From positions 1 to 64,000 of the forward strand of contig JAMPEU010000012.1 in NCBI GenBank assembly GCA_023664865.1: a stretch of DNA of 64,000 nt, written 5' to 3'. A program made the translations under genes and the position numbers. This document shows positions 34,128-43,262 of this stretch, in pieces (the first letter of the stretch is position 1; each line of letters starts with the position of its first letter). Source of the stretch: Butyrivibrio sp. (lineage in GTDB: Bacteria > Bacillota > Clostridia > Lachnospirales > Lachnospiraceae). Below the pieces are notes generated by a model. The model made no database searches. It saw only the letters and a list, made by a program, of their open reading frames with translations, and had not been told where the DNA came from.

Positions 34128-36136
34128 TATACGCATTGGTAGGGAATCAAAACTGTGGCAAAACTACTTTATTTAACCAGTTGACAGGCTCTAATCAGCA
34201 TGTCGGCAATTTCCCGGGGGTTACGGTAGATTCCAAGATTGGCGACATACGCGGGGAAAAGAGCGATGCCGTAGTCGATTTGCCGGGGATTTATTCAATC
34301 AGACCTTACAGTAATGAAGAAATTGTTACGAGAAATTTTATTTTAAATGAAAAGCCGGACGGTATAATTAATATAGTTGACGCGACGAATATCGAAAGAA
34401 ATCTATATCTTACGCTGCAACTGCTGGAAATGCACATTCCGATGGTGCTTGCCCTGAATATGATGGACGAGGTGCGCGGAAACGGCGGCACTATAGATTT
34501 GACGAAGATGGAAGAACAGCTCGGCATACCCGTGATTGCCATAAGCGCTGCCAAGAATGAAGGTATAGACGACTTGATACGTGCAATAAGCAATGTGTCG
34601 CGCAGATGTATATATCCTAAAGTGACCGATTTTTGTGAAAAAGGTCCGGTACACAGATGTATCCATGCGGTAAGCCATCAGGTGGAAGACCATGCGGAAG
34701 CAATCAGGCTTTCTCCGAGGTTCGCGGCGACGAAAATCGTAGAAGGCGACAAAGATGTGATAGAGCGGCTTATGCTCTCCCAGAACGAGCTTGAACTGAT
34801 GGAGCATAGCATCGTCGAAATGGAGCGGGACAGCTGTATGGACAGAAACGCCGCTTTAGCGGACATGCGCTATACTTTTATAGAGAAGGTGTGCGAATCA
34901 GCGGTAATCAAGTGTAAAGAAAGTAAAGAGCATAAAAGAAGCGTTAAAATAGATTCGATACTTACAGGAAAGTATTTTGCAATTCCTTCTTTCCTTATAA
35001 TAATGTTAATAATTTTCTGGCTGACTTTCGGCGTCATAGGGGCTTATTTAAGCGACATTTTAAGCATGGGGATAGACGCCCTTTCCGCATGGGTAGATGT
35101 GGCGCTTACCACATATGGCATTAATCCTGTCGTTAAGAGTCTTGTTATAGACGGAATATTTGCGGGCGTAGGAAGCGTGTTAAGCTTCCTGCCGATTATT
35201 GTGGTATTGTTTTTCTTCCTTTCGATTCTCGAAGATTCGGGATATATGGCGAGGATTGCCTTTGTCATGGATAGGCCGCTTAGAAAGATTGGCTTGTCGG
35301 GAAGAAGTTTTGTCTCCATGCTGATAGGTTTCGGCTGCAGCGTTCCGGCGGTTATGTCCAGCAGGACATTGTCATCCGAGCGGGATAAAAAAATGACTAT
35401 CATGCTGATTCCGTTTATAAGCTGTTCGGCGAAGATTCCGATATACGCTTTATTTACGGCGGCGTTTTTTCCTGAACATCCTGTGCTAGTGATGATGGGA
35501 ATGTATGTGCTGGGAATATTGGTAGGGCTTATCGTAGCGATTGTTTTAAACCATACGGCTTTTCGGGGCAACTCCATGCCATTTGTCATGGAACTTCCAA
35601 ACTACAGATTCCCATCGGCGAAGAGCGTATTCCTGCTTATGTGGGATAAGGCGAAGGATTTCTTGCAGCGTGCCTTTACGATTATATTCCTTGCCACAAT
35701 AGTTATCTGGTTTTTACAGACTTTTGACAGTCGTTTGAATGTAGTGTCGGATAGCGGAGAGAGCCTGCTTGCCATGATTGGAAAGTGCATAGCTCCGATT
35801 TTTATACCGCTTGGCTTTAACGACTGGCGTGTTGCCACTTCGCTAATTAGCGGGTTTACCGCAAAAGAGGCGGTAGTCAGCACCTTGAGCGTACTTACCG
35901 GCACGTCGATGAGCAATTTAAGCGGGACAATGGGCGATATATTTACTCCTGTTTCTGCAATAAGTTTTCTTGTGTTTACGCTGCTTTATACGCCATGCGT
36001 GGCGGCTGTCGCTACCATCAAACGCGAGATGGGCTCGTCGCTTAAGGCTTTGGCAGTGGTGGTGATGCAGTGCAGTGTTGCATGGTTTAGCGCATTTATT
36101 ATTTATCAGTTGTTAAGTCTTTTGCCTTTTGTATAA
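34124..36136 (+). CDS. feoB: Ferrous iron transporter B
   Basis: A 670-residue GTP-dependent Fe(II) permease in the membrane. The G domain has G1 GNQNCGKTT (residues 7-15), G3 DLPGIYS (about 52), G4 NMMD (about 110) and G5 ISAAKNEG. A helical GDI region follows to about 275, then two Gate domains with conserved cysteines in GCSVPAVMSSR and in YTPCVAAVATI. Slightly shorter than E. coli FeoB, normal for Firmicutes. It follows feoA with a 4-base overlap. Confidence 0.96.
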   Translation: MIYALVGNQNCGKTTLFNQLTGSNQHVGNFPGVTVDSKIGDIRGEKSDAVVDLPGIYSIRPYSNEEIVTRNFILNEKPDGIINIVDATNIERNLYLTLQLLEMHIPMVLALNMMDEVRGNGGTIDLTKMEEQLGIPVIAISAAKNEGIDDLIRAISNVSRRCIYPKVTDFCEKGPVHRCIHAVSHQVEDHAEAIRLSPRFAATKIVEGDKDVIERLMLSQNELELMEHSIVEMERDSCMDRNAALADMRYTFIEKVCESAVIKCKESKEHKRSVKIDSILTGKYFAIPSFLIIMLIIFWLTFGVIGAYLSDILSMGIDALSAWVDVALTTYGINPVVKSLVIDGIFAGVGSVLSFLPIIVVLFFFLSILEDSGYMARIAFVMDRPLRKIGLSGRSFVSMLIGFGCSVPAVMSSRTLSSERDKKMTIMLIPFISCSAKIPIYALFTAAFFPEHPVLVMMGMYVLGILVGLIVAIVLNHTAFRGNSMPFVMELPNYRFPSAKSVFLLMWDKAKDFLQRAFTIIFLATIVIWFLQTFDSRLNVVSDSGESLLAMIGKCIAPIFIPLGFNDWRVATSLISGFTAKEAVVSTLSVLTGTSMSNLSGTMGDIFTPVSAISFLVFTLLYTPCVAAVATIKREMGSSLKALAVVVMQCSVAWFSAFIIYQLLSLLPFV

Positions 36137-36200
36137 AATAGCTGTATCCGGATTATTCGGAACCATAGTCGGAGATACTCATATATTATATAAGGTGCAT

Positions 36201-36250
36201 CAGGTATTTGCTAAACTTATGATATCAGATGATAGTTTGGCAATTACCTG
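36201..36250. repeat. 50-bp palindrome between feoB and the ZIP gene
   Basis: CAGGTATTTGCTAAACT (36201-36217) pairs with 36234-36250 at 15 of 17 positions. Read from the other side, its end CAGGTAATTGCCAAAC resembles the ends of the polA-coaE palindrome (AGGTAATTGCGAAAC). It may be a short member of the same family and also serve as feoB terminator. Confidence 0.65.
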
Positions 36251-36274
36251 AGCGTATATATGAAGGAGATATCT

Positions 36275-37051
36275 ATGGGTATATTCTTAGGACTTATGAT
36301 TCCTTTTCTGGGAACGGCTATGGGCGCGTCCTGTGTTCTTTTTATGCGTAACAGCATGAATAAATTATTGGAGAAAGTCCTCTTAGGCTTTGCCTCCGGG
36401 GTAATGGTGGCGGCATCCATATGGTCGCTGCTTATTCCAGCCATAGACATGTCGGCGGGATATGGAAAGTTAAAATTTTTTCCTGCGGCAGCAGGATTTG
36501 TATTAGGCATTGCCTTTTTATACGGACTGGATAAACTTATTCCGCATATTCATTTAGGCGGCGACAAGCCGGAAGGCATTAAAAGCAAACTCAATAAAAC
36601 GACGATGCTTGCGCTTGCCGTCACGCTCCATAATATCCCTGAAGGAATGGCGGTAGGAGTGGTTTTTGCCGGAGTAATAGCAGGCAATAAGGAAATCACG
36701 TTAGCAGGGGCGTATGCGCTTGCTATCGGCATTGCGATTCAGAATTTTCCGGAGGGCGCTATCATCTCGATGCCGATGAAAAGTAACGGCACGGGAAAAA
36801 AGAAAGCCTTTACTTATGGCGTTTTATCTGGTATTGTAGAACCGATTGGAGCTTTTTTCACTATCCTTGTGACAGGGGCGATAGAGAAAGCGCTGCCATA
36901 TTTGCTTGCATTTGCGGCGGGAGCTATGATATATGTAGTAGTGGAAGAATTGATTCCCGAAGCGTCGGGAGACGGCGACTCAGATGGCGCTACATTGGGA
37001 TTTGCAGTGGGGTTTCTTATTATGATGATTATGGATGTTGCACTATCTTAA
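36275..37051 (+). CDS. ZIP-family divalent metal transporter
   Basis: A 258-residue membrane protein with about eight spans. The ZIP motif HNIPEGMAVG lies in span IV and the second metal site in NFPEGAIISMP of span V. The chosen ATG at 36275 has AAGGAG 6 bases upstream; an upstream ATG at 36260 lacks one. It is most like the GufA/ZupT group importing Zn2+, Fe2+ or Mn2+, fitting the preceding feoAB. The short next gap (16 bases) suggests co-transcription with the dehydrogenase gene. Confidence 0.92.
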   Translation: MGIFLGLMIPFLGTAMGASCVLFMRNSMNKLLEKVLLGFASGVMVAASIWSLLIPAIDMSAGYGKLKFFPAAAGFVLGIAFLYGLDKLIPHIHLGGDKPEGIKSKLNKTTMLALAVTLHNIPEGMAVGVVFAGVIAGNKEITLAGAYALAIGIAIQNFPEGAIISMPMKSNGTGKKKAFTYGVLSGIVEPIGAFFTILVTGAIEKALPYLLAFAAGAMIYVVVEELIPEASGDGDSDGATLGFAVGFLIMMIMDVALS

Positions 37052-37067
37052 AGAAGGAGTACGAAGG

Positions 37068-38114
37068 ATGAACAGATTTAGTTTGCCATACTGTCTTATT
37101 ATTGAAGAAGGGGTTTTTGAACACTTGGACGAAGTGCTTATCGAGTGCGTTCCCGATATAGATAAGCAGAAGGTCATGGTTGTGACAGAACCGGGGCTTA
37201 CTCATATTATTAAAAAATATCTTGATGAAATTCAGAAGGACTTGCCGCAGAGTAAATTGTATCTGATTGAGGATAATTCTTTTGAACAGGCTATGGAGCT
37301 TGCCAGAGCGATATGCGCGGAAGGCTTTCAGGTGATTATAGGAATCGGCGGGGGCAAGGTGTTAGACGTGGCAAAGTATGCGGGATTTGTTGGGAAGATT
37401 CCCTATATATGCCTGCCGACTACACTAAGCAACGATAGTCTTGCATCGCCTGTGGCGGTGCTGGATATTGATGATAAGCTGCGCAAGACGCTTGGCTGTA
37501 AGATACCTACAGGCATAGTGGTTGACATAAATGTGATTATGGACGCGCCCGCAGACCAGCTTAAATCGGGAATAGGGGATACCATAAGCAAATATACGGC
37601 GTTGTATGACTGGAAGCTGGACGCGGCTCATCGCGGGGAGCGGGTGGACGATTTCGCATATATGATTTCGGATATGGCGCTTACTTCGCTTTGTTCTAAT
37701 GATGAGAAGTCCTTAAAGAGCAAGGAATTTATTAAAACCCTTACGCAGTCGCTTGTAATGGGCGGTCTGGCAATGGAAATTGCGGGAAATTCAAGGCCCA
37801 GCAGCGGTTCGGAGCATCTTTTCTGCCATTCATTAGAAGAAAACTATCCGGAAATTAAAATTTCACATGGCATGGCGGTGGCTTTGGGTAGCGTGGTAGG
37901 CTGTATGTTACAGGGCAGGAACGCAATAAGGCTGCGAGAGGTCTTAGAAGCATATGAGATTGACATAAATCCGCTAAACTGGAATATTACGAAGGAAATC
38001 TTCGTTGACGCATGGTTAAAAGCGCCTGCGACAAGAAAGGACAGATATACTATATTAAATGAAGCTGCGCCGGACAGGCATCAGTTAGAGCGCATATATG
38101 AACAGCTTATATAA
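37068..38114 (+). CDS. Glycerol-1-phosphate dehydrogenase-like (EgsA/AraM family)
   Basis: A 348-residue NAD(P)H- and metal-dependent dehydrogenase. GIGGGKVLDVAKY binds the nucleotide, LPTTLSNDSLASP follows, and metal ligands are expected in SGIGD, SGSEHLFCH and SHGMAVALG. The segment NSRPSSGSEH is typical of glycerol-1-phosphate dehydrogenases, which reduce dihydroxyacetone phosphate to the archaeal-type sn-1 isomer; AraM in Bacillus uses it for ether-linked lipids. The start at 37068 has GAAGG upstream. A glycerol dehydrogenase role is the alternative. Downstream genes act on phospholipids. Confidence 0.82.
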   Translation: MNRFSLPYCLIIEEGVFEHLDEVLIECVPDIDKQKVMVVTEPGLTHIIKKYLDEIQKDLPQSKLYLIEDNSFEQAMELARAICAEGFQVIIGIGGGKVLDVAKYAGFVGKIPYICLPTTLSNDSLASPVAVLDIDDKLRKTLGCKIPTGIVVDINVIMDAPADQLKSGIGDTISKYTALYDWKLDAAHRGERVDDFAYMISDMALTSLCSNDEKSLKSKEFIKTLTQSLVMGGLAMEIAGNSRPSSGSEHLFCHSLEENYPEIKISHGMAVALGSVVGCMLQGRNAIRLREVLEAYEIDINPLNWNITKEIFVDAWLKAPATRKDRYTILNEAAPDRHQLERIYEQLI

Positions 38115-38134
38115 AGTAAGAATGGAGCATTATT

Positions 38135-38371
38135 ATGAAAAGTTATATTTTGGATTTGAATTCTATTGAAAAAGTTAAGGGATTTGTATCGGTAATAAGC
38201 AATATCGACGGCTATTTTGATTTGGCGTCAGGAAGATATGTAGTGGACGCCAAGTCGATAATGGGTATTTTTTCGATGGACTTATCCGATAGGGTAGAAT
38301 TGAGGATATTGGAAACCAATGAAAAAATCTCGGAAATCGAAAAGGCTATTGCACCCTATATTGCCGATTGA
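38135..38371 (+). CDS. HPr-like protein without the phospho-histidine
   Basis: A 78-residue HPr fold: DAKSIMGIFSMDLSDRVEL matches the Ser46 region (KSIMGV) of HPr. The active-site stretch GxHARPA is replaced by LNSIEKVKGFVSV, so phosphotransfer through His15 is not possible. Like Crh it may be regulatory, through the serine in KSIMG. No PTS genes are nearby; it sits 20 bases after the dehydrogenase and 14 before cardiolipin synthase. Confidence 0.8.
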   Translation: MKSYILDLNSIEKVKGFVSVISNIDGYFDLASGRYVVDAKSIMGIFSMDLSDRVELRILETNEKISEIEKAIAPYIAD

Positions 38372-38385
38372 GGCGGATATAATAT

Positions 38386-39915
38386 ATGAGAAAAATATTA
38401 CAGATTGTACTTAACAGAATATTTGTCACTGTGTTGATTGTTTTAGGACAAGTCACTTTTTTTCTGTTTGTGATTTTCAGATGGAGCAGTCATTATGTGG
38501 AGATTGCGGCAGTATTGCGGCTGCTCAGCCTGATAGTAGTCTGTTATCTTATTTATAAGCCGACCAATCCTGCGGTCAAGCTGGCGTGGATTATACCTAT
38601 TCTTACGTTCCCGATTTTCGGCGGCATATTGTACCTTGCATTTGGACATGTTTTTCTCCCGCGTAAACTCAGTAAGGACATGGAAGCGGCGGACGAGCAG
38701 ATGCGCAGGAGTATTCCTGATAATACAGATATCTATCAGGAACTTGCGGACAAGAGTCAGACAGTGGCAAATCAGTGCAGTTATTTAAGGATATATTCAG
38801 GTACTTCAGTATATAAAAACACCAAGACGAAATATTTTGCAGACGGTATAGACTATTGGGAAGCATTGGTGCAGGATATTGAGACGGCAGAGCATTTTAT
38901 CTTCCTTGAGTATTTTATTATCGGGGAAGGCGCGATGTGGAATAAAATACTGGAGATTTTAGAGAAAAAGGCTGTTCAGGGCGTGGAAGTAAGGCTTATA
39001 TATGACGATTTCGGCAGCGTGCTTAAGTTACCCAAGCAGTATGATAGGATTATAGAAAAAAAGGGCATCAAATGCGTTGCATTTAACAGGATTATTCCGT
39101 TTATGTCGATTATCTTAAATAACAGGGACCATAGGAAAATCGTGGTTATAGACGGTAAGATTGCCTATACGGGCGGAATCAACCTTGCCGACGAATATAT
39201 CAATTACGAAACTCTGCACGGATACTGGAAAGATGCGGGAATACGCCTGATGGGGGATGCCGTATGGGATTTTACGGTAATGTTTCTCCATATGTGGAAT
39301 ATTTCAAGACCTACCGATACTGATTACAGCCCCTACAAGTATCAGTTTAGGGAAAATTTAGGCGCAGGCGGATATGTGCTGCCGTATGGCGATACGCCGT
39401 TTGATAACGAAACTGTAGGCGAGAATGTATATCTTAATATGATAGGCAGCGCCAAAAGATATTTTTATGCGTTTACTCCGTATCTTATAACGGATAACGA
39501 AATGAATACCGCGCTTAAACTGGCGGCAAAAAGGGGCGTGGACGTCAAGCTGGTGACGCCGGGCATTCCCGATAAGAAAACAGCCTATTGGCTTACCCAG
39601 TCTTCGTATCTGAATCTGGTGGAGGCAGGGGTGAAAATATATCAGTACACGCCGGGCTTTATCCATTCCAAATGCGTACTCTGCGATGATGAGACTGCTG
39701 TGGTAGGCACTATCAATTTCGACTACCGCAGCTTTTACCATCATTTTGAGTGCGGCGTATATATGTACCATGCCGATGCAATGGACGAGCTTAAGAAGGA
39801 TATGGAGGACACGTTTGCAGTTTCGGAGGAGATTACCTTGGAATGGTGCAAGAAAAATGTTATGCGCATGAATGTTATCGGTCCGATACTTAAGCTGTTT
39901 GCCCCGTTATTCTAA
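38386..39915 (+). CDS. cls: Cardiolipin synthase
   Basis: A 509-residue membrane enzyme making cardiolipin from phosphatidylglycerol. Two N-terminal spans (about 10-30, 40-85) precede two phospholipase D motifs: HRKIVVIDGKIAYTGG (about 248) and HSKCVLCDDETAVVGT (about 426), both with the full H-x-K. Length is standard for bacterial Cls. It follows the HPr-like gene closely and precedes plsC by 65 bases. Confidence 0.94.
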   Translation: MRKILQIVLNRIFVTVLIVLGQVTFFLFVIFRWSSHYVEIAAVLRLLSLIVVCYLIYKPTNPAVKLAWIIPILTFPIFGGILYLAFGHVFLPRKLSKDMEAADEQMRRSIPDNTDIYQELADKSQTVANQCSYLRIYSGTSVYKNTKTKYFADGIDYWEALVQDIETAEHFIFLEYFIIGEGAMWNKILEILEKKAVQGVEVRLIYDDFGSVLKLPKQYDRIIEKKGIKCVAFNRIIPFMSIILNNRDHRKIVVIDGKIAYTGGINLADEYINYETLHGYWKDAGIRLMGDAVWDFTVMFLHMWNISRPTDTDYSPYKYQFRENLGAGGYVLPYGDTPFDNETVGENVYLNMIGSAKRYFYAFTPYLITDNEMNTALKLAAKRGVDVKLVTPGIPDKKTAYWLTQSSYLNLVEAGVKIYQYTPGFIHSKCVLCDDETAVVGTINFDYRSFYHHFECGVYMYHADAMDELKKDMEDTFAVSEEITLEWCKKNVMRMNVIGPILKLFAPLF

Positions 39916-39980
39916 TATGCGATATTGTGTAAAATGAATGCGATATACAGGACAGTAAATGTAAAAAGGAAGTAGATATA

Positions 39981-40706
39981 ATGATACGTTTTGTACAAGT
40001 GATTATCAGTAATCTGCCAAGAATCTATATGATTCCGAAAATGTCATATATGGCAAGGCATCCGGAGAAATATACGGAAGAAGAGTGCTACGCATATGCG
40101 AGGCTTACCGTAAACAGAATGAAGAAGTCGGGGCATATCCATACGGAAGGTTACGGTATGGAAAATCTGCCTAAAGAGGGCGGATATGTTATGTTTCCGA
40201 ATCATCAGGGGAAGTATGATGCGCTTGGTATTATATATACCCACGACAAACCGTGTTCGGTAGTTATTGACGACGCTAAATCGCATGTTATCCTAACGAC
40301 GCAGTTTATCAATCTTTTGCATGGGAAAAGAATGCACAAGGACAATTTGCGCCAGTCGGTAAAAGTAATTCAGGAGATTGCCGAAGAAGTGAAGGCAGGC
40401 AGAAGATACATTATATTTCCGGAAGGAGGATACTGCCATAATCATAATGAAGTGCATGATTTCAAACCCGGCTGCTTCAAGAGCGCGATGAAGGCAAAAG
40501 TGCCGATTGTGCCGGTAGTGCTGATAGATTCCTATAAAGTGTTTGAAGAGTGGTCGTTAAGAAAGGTCAAGACGCAGGTGCATTATCTTCCGGCGCTTTA
40601 TTATGATGAATATAAAGATATGAACAGCAGGGCGATATCCGATATCGTCCATGACAGGATTAAAGAATACATTAGCAAGATTGTGGCGGACAGGGTTAAA
40701 TATTGA
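39981..40706 (+). CDS. plsC: 1-acyl-glycerol-3-phosphate acyltransferase (PlsC family)
   Basis: A 241-residue acyltransferase of phosphatidic acid synthesis. Motif I is NHQGKYD (about residue 73, the NHx4D catalytic pair) and motif III is IIFPEGGYCHN (about 146). An N-terminal amphipathic stretch should bind the membrane. Preceded by AAAGGAAG. With cls and the dehydrogenase upstream, it forms a phospholipid block. A hairpin terminator follows immediately. Confidence 0.88.
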   Translation: MIRFVQVIISNLPRIYMIPKMSYMARHPEKYTEEECYAYARLTVNRMKKSGHIHTEGYGMENLPKEGGYVMFPNHQGKYDALGIIYTHDKPCSVVIDDAKSHVILTTQFINLLHGKRMHKDNLRQSVKVIQEIAEEVKAGRRYIIFPEGGYCHNHNEVHDFKPGCFKSAMKAKVPIVPVVLIDSYKVFEEWSLRKVKTQVHYLPALYYDEYKDMNSRAISDIVHDRIKEYISKIVADRVKY

Positions 40707-40712
40707 GCTAAG

Positions 40713-40742
40713 AATAGCGTTTTTCGTAAGCGCTATTTTTTA
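40713..40742 (+). terminator. Terminator of the phospholipid block
   Basis: AATAGCG (40713-40719) pairs with CGCTATT (40731-40737) and a T run follows. It starts 6 bases after the plsC stop. Confidence 0.85.
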
Positions 40743-40818
40743 TTGCAATTATGAAACCGTTTAGCAATATCATTCGTATTATTAGTAGTACGAGTTAATT
40801 GGAATGGAGGATTAAAAA

Positions 40819-41766
40819 ATGGATATTAAAAATGCAATGTACATAAACCCCTATACATTTCAGGCTACATCAAAAAGAGTTACCAATGTGGAAAACAGGA
40901 GGGAAATATGTGAATTCATGTGCGATACAACTAAATACACGCCGATTTCACTCGAAGATTTGATGGGTGGAATGGGAATTCCTCTTAATTTGGCAGAAAG
41001 AACCAGCGTCAATAAACTAAATAATTCCATCAATCTTGCGCAAGGTGCGAGAATAACGGTAGACGGTGGATTTGTGCTAACGGTGGGGGAATATAATGTT
41101 GAAATATCCGGAGGCGACCTTTATAATCAGGAAGCGCACGAGAGGGCGGCAAAGATGGCAAGCGCTTTAACAAAGCTGCTTAGGAATGCCGGTGGAACAG
41201 CAAATATAATTGCATTCAGCAGTTCCGAATATCAAAAGTGGACGGAAGATGTATCCAGCATAATGAAATATTTTGGGATAGATACCTCAAAAGATTTTAC
41301 CGTAAACGGTATGAAATACAGCAAAAATAAAAATGGATACTGGGAGTCGGCGGCAAAAACCGCAGCGCAAGACGCATATGAACGGCAGATTGCAGCAAAC
41401 AAAACGTATGAGTTTGCTGATGAACGTATGAAAAAGAGGATTACCCATTTAAGCAATTACTATTTATCAACTGTTCCGGAAAGCGTGAAAGAAGCATGGC
41501 AGGAAACGCTGGAAGAAACTGGAATTAATCCATTCCCAAATGGTTCTAGTACACTTGCGCAACTTGCGGTGGAACAGGATTTTATGACAGGCGGAGATGA
41601 TAATATTTTCGGAAATACCATATCAAGCAGTCATAATGCAGTCAAGAAGATTTTGGATAGAATTGATAATCCATTGGGAAAAGTTGATGACGACAGGGCG
41701 GCGTTTCTTCAGAGGGAAAAGGATTTTTATTCAGCATTTTTAGAGAAAATTGAAAGGAAAATGTAA
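40819..41766 (+). CDS. Conserved-looking protein of unknown function
   Basis: A 315-residue soluble protein, not recognised. No signal peptide or membrane span. The N-terminus (MDIKNAMYINPYTFQATSKR) is Asn/Thr-rich; residues about 75-105 are beta-prone (ARITVDGGFVLTVGEYNVEI); the remainder is helical and charged. GGAGG lies 9 bases before the ATG. An imperfect inverted repeat (TCGTATTATT...TACGA) at about 40774-40793 precedes it. A 20-codon open frame with a start codon follows after 2 bases, possibly the stump of a partner gene. Clear codon structure supports that it is expressed. Confidence 0.7.
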   Translation: MDIKNAMYINPYTFQATSKRVTNVENRREICEFMCDTTKYTPISLEDLMGGMGIPLNLAERTSVNKLNNSINLAQGARITVDGGFVLTVGEYNVEISGGDLYNQEAHERAAKMASALTKLLRNAGGTANIIAFSSSEYQKWTEDVSSIMKYFGIDTSKDFTVNGMKYSKNKNGYWESAAKTAAQDAYERQIAANKTYEFADERMKKRITHLSNYYLSTVPESVKEAWQETLEETGINPFPNGSSTLAQLAVEQDFMTGGDDNIFGNTISSSHNAVKKILDRIDNPLGKVDDDRAAFLQREKDFYSAFLEKIERKM

Positions 41767-41768
41767 TT

Positions 41769-41831
41769 ATGGAAATCGTAAACAATATAGCTTTCGGTGT
41801 CTATACAAATAAATTCCGTGTTATACAATGA
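41769..41831 (+). pseudogene. 20-codon ORF, possible stump of a partner gene
   Basis: The frame begins ATGGAAATCGTAAAC (MEIVNNIAFGVYTNKF) right after the previous stop and ends after 20 codons inside the 3' end of the convergent tmcAL gene. The sequence looks coding rather than random. It may be a truncated downstream gene or a genuine micro-ORF. Confidence 0.3.
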
Positions 41832-43083
41832 CTATCTGCCTTGTATACTCATTCAGTAAAGGCATGTGAAACTTAGAGCATATCGCAGATGAATATATGT
41901 GATTTGCCTGAATATCCTGTGCAAGCATTTTTTTGCCATTGCCAGAGTCTATATAGAGGCTCGCATCGGCAAGTTTGGAGATAAGCGGGATGGAAGTATT
42001 TTCTTTTATGGCGGATAGAAGAGCGGAAGCTTCTTTCCTAAAACCGACGATTCTGGCATAATAAACATAATCTTCTGTGCAGAAGATATCCATATCAGAT
42101 TGATAAATGCCTAACAGGATATGGAGCAGGTTTCTTGCAGTCCTTGCAGCGGTTATGTTGCGCGTCTTAAGGCTTTTGCATAATGAAGCATAATCCGTGC
42201 ATGAATAGATAAGGTTCTTAAGCCTGTCGGAAAACGCTTCGTCTACATCGAAGTAGCGGCTATATCCGTTTCCTTCTTCCTGTATGAGCTTATATAACAG
42301 CATCGGGAAAAAATCTTCCATAAGTACAGGAAAAGCCTTTGAATAATTTTCCTTCATAAGTTTATATACGTCAGTCGGAAGCTGTTCTTTTACAGCGTCT
42401 AAATCTTTAGCCTTAGCGATTGCTGCCCTTATGGCAAGGGCGGAACTCAGTGGACCACATAAAGCATCATCATTATAGCCTGTGCCTTTACGCGCAAGCG
42501 TATATGGCATGATTTTGCTACCGCGTTTCGCAAGTGCCTTCATATATTCGATACCAAGTATATTATTTGGGGCTTGAAGAAGTTTAAGCGATGGCTCAAG
42601 CTGTGCTTCAGGCTGCGATTCAAGTTGTGGTGGGATTGAGTCAAGCGCGGAGGCTAAAGCATGGGGGTAAGCCTGTCCGGCTTTCATATTCTGCTTAAGC
42701 CTGTCTTTAAATTCATCATTTTCAGACATAAGCGCATTGGAGATGGCGGATAATGTCTTTATATCACCACATTCGCTTCCGAAGCATAGACAGTCAATGA
42801 TGCCAAGCTTATCAAGCGTCGCCACAGCGCCGGAGGCAAAGTATTCCGCGCTGCCTGTCGCATAGTGGACAGGCAGCTCTATTATAAGGTCTGCGCCACA
42901 CATAAGCGCTGAATGTATGCGTAGCGATTTGTCCATTATTGCGGGGATGCCGCGCTGGGTGAAATTGCCGCTCATTACGACTATGCAGTAATCGGCTCCT
43001 GTCATTTCCTTTGCCTGCGTTATATGATATTCATGTCCGTTGTGAAAAGGATTATATTCCGCAATAATGCCAACCGTCTTCAT
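41821..43083 (-). CDS. tmcAL: tRNA(Met) cytidine acetate ligase
   Basis: A 420-residue nucleotidyltransferase-fold enzyme that uses acetate and ATP to form N4-acetylcytidine at the wobble base of elongator tRNA-Met. GIIAEYNPFHNGHEYHI carries the HxGH motif, followed by VVMSGNFTQRGIPA and CGADLIIELPVHYATGSAE, all standard for the YlbM/TmcAL family. AGGAAAGAAG precedes the ATG. It is convergent with the unknown gene and divergent from the GNAT-like gene. Confidence 0.94.
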   Translation of the reverse strand: MKTVGIIAEYNPFHNGHEYHITQAKEMTGADYCIVVMSGNFTQRGIPAIMDKSLRIHSALMCGADLIIELPVHYATGSAEYFASGAVATLDKLGIIDCLCFGSECGDIKTLSAISNALMSENDEFKDRLKQNMKAGQAYPHALASALDSIPPQLESQPEAQLEPSLKLLQAPNNILGIEYMKALAKRGSKIMPYTLARKGTGYNDDALCGPLSSALAIRAAIAKAKDLDAVKEQLPTDVYKLMKENYSKAFPVLMEDFFPMLLYKLIQEEGNGYSRYFDVDEAFSDRLKNLIYSCTDYASLCKSLKTRNITAARTARNLLHILLGIYQSDMDIFCTEDYVYYARIVGFRKEASALLSAIKENTSIPLISKLADASLYIDSGNGKKMLAQDIQANHIYSSAICSKFHMPLLNEYTRQIVIV

Positions 43084-43209
43084 ATGATATTTTCTTCTTT
43101 CCTGATTAAATTATAACTTGTGTGATAATTCGTGTTTTCTGGTTTTAAGTGTATCATGAAAACGGAATTATAAAAAGAGAAAAAATAGGAACTCAAACAG
43201 AATCATGGG

Positions 43210-43239
43210 TTGATAAAGGACAATGTTATGAGATATAAT
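43210..43239 (+). promoter_or_regulatory. Promoter of the GNAT-like/M56 gene group
   Basis: TTGATA (43210-43215), 18 bases, TATAAT (43234-43239), 23 bases before the first ATG at 43263. Confidence 0.65.
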
Positions 43240-43262
43240 AAAATTAAAGGTGGTGATTTAAT

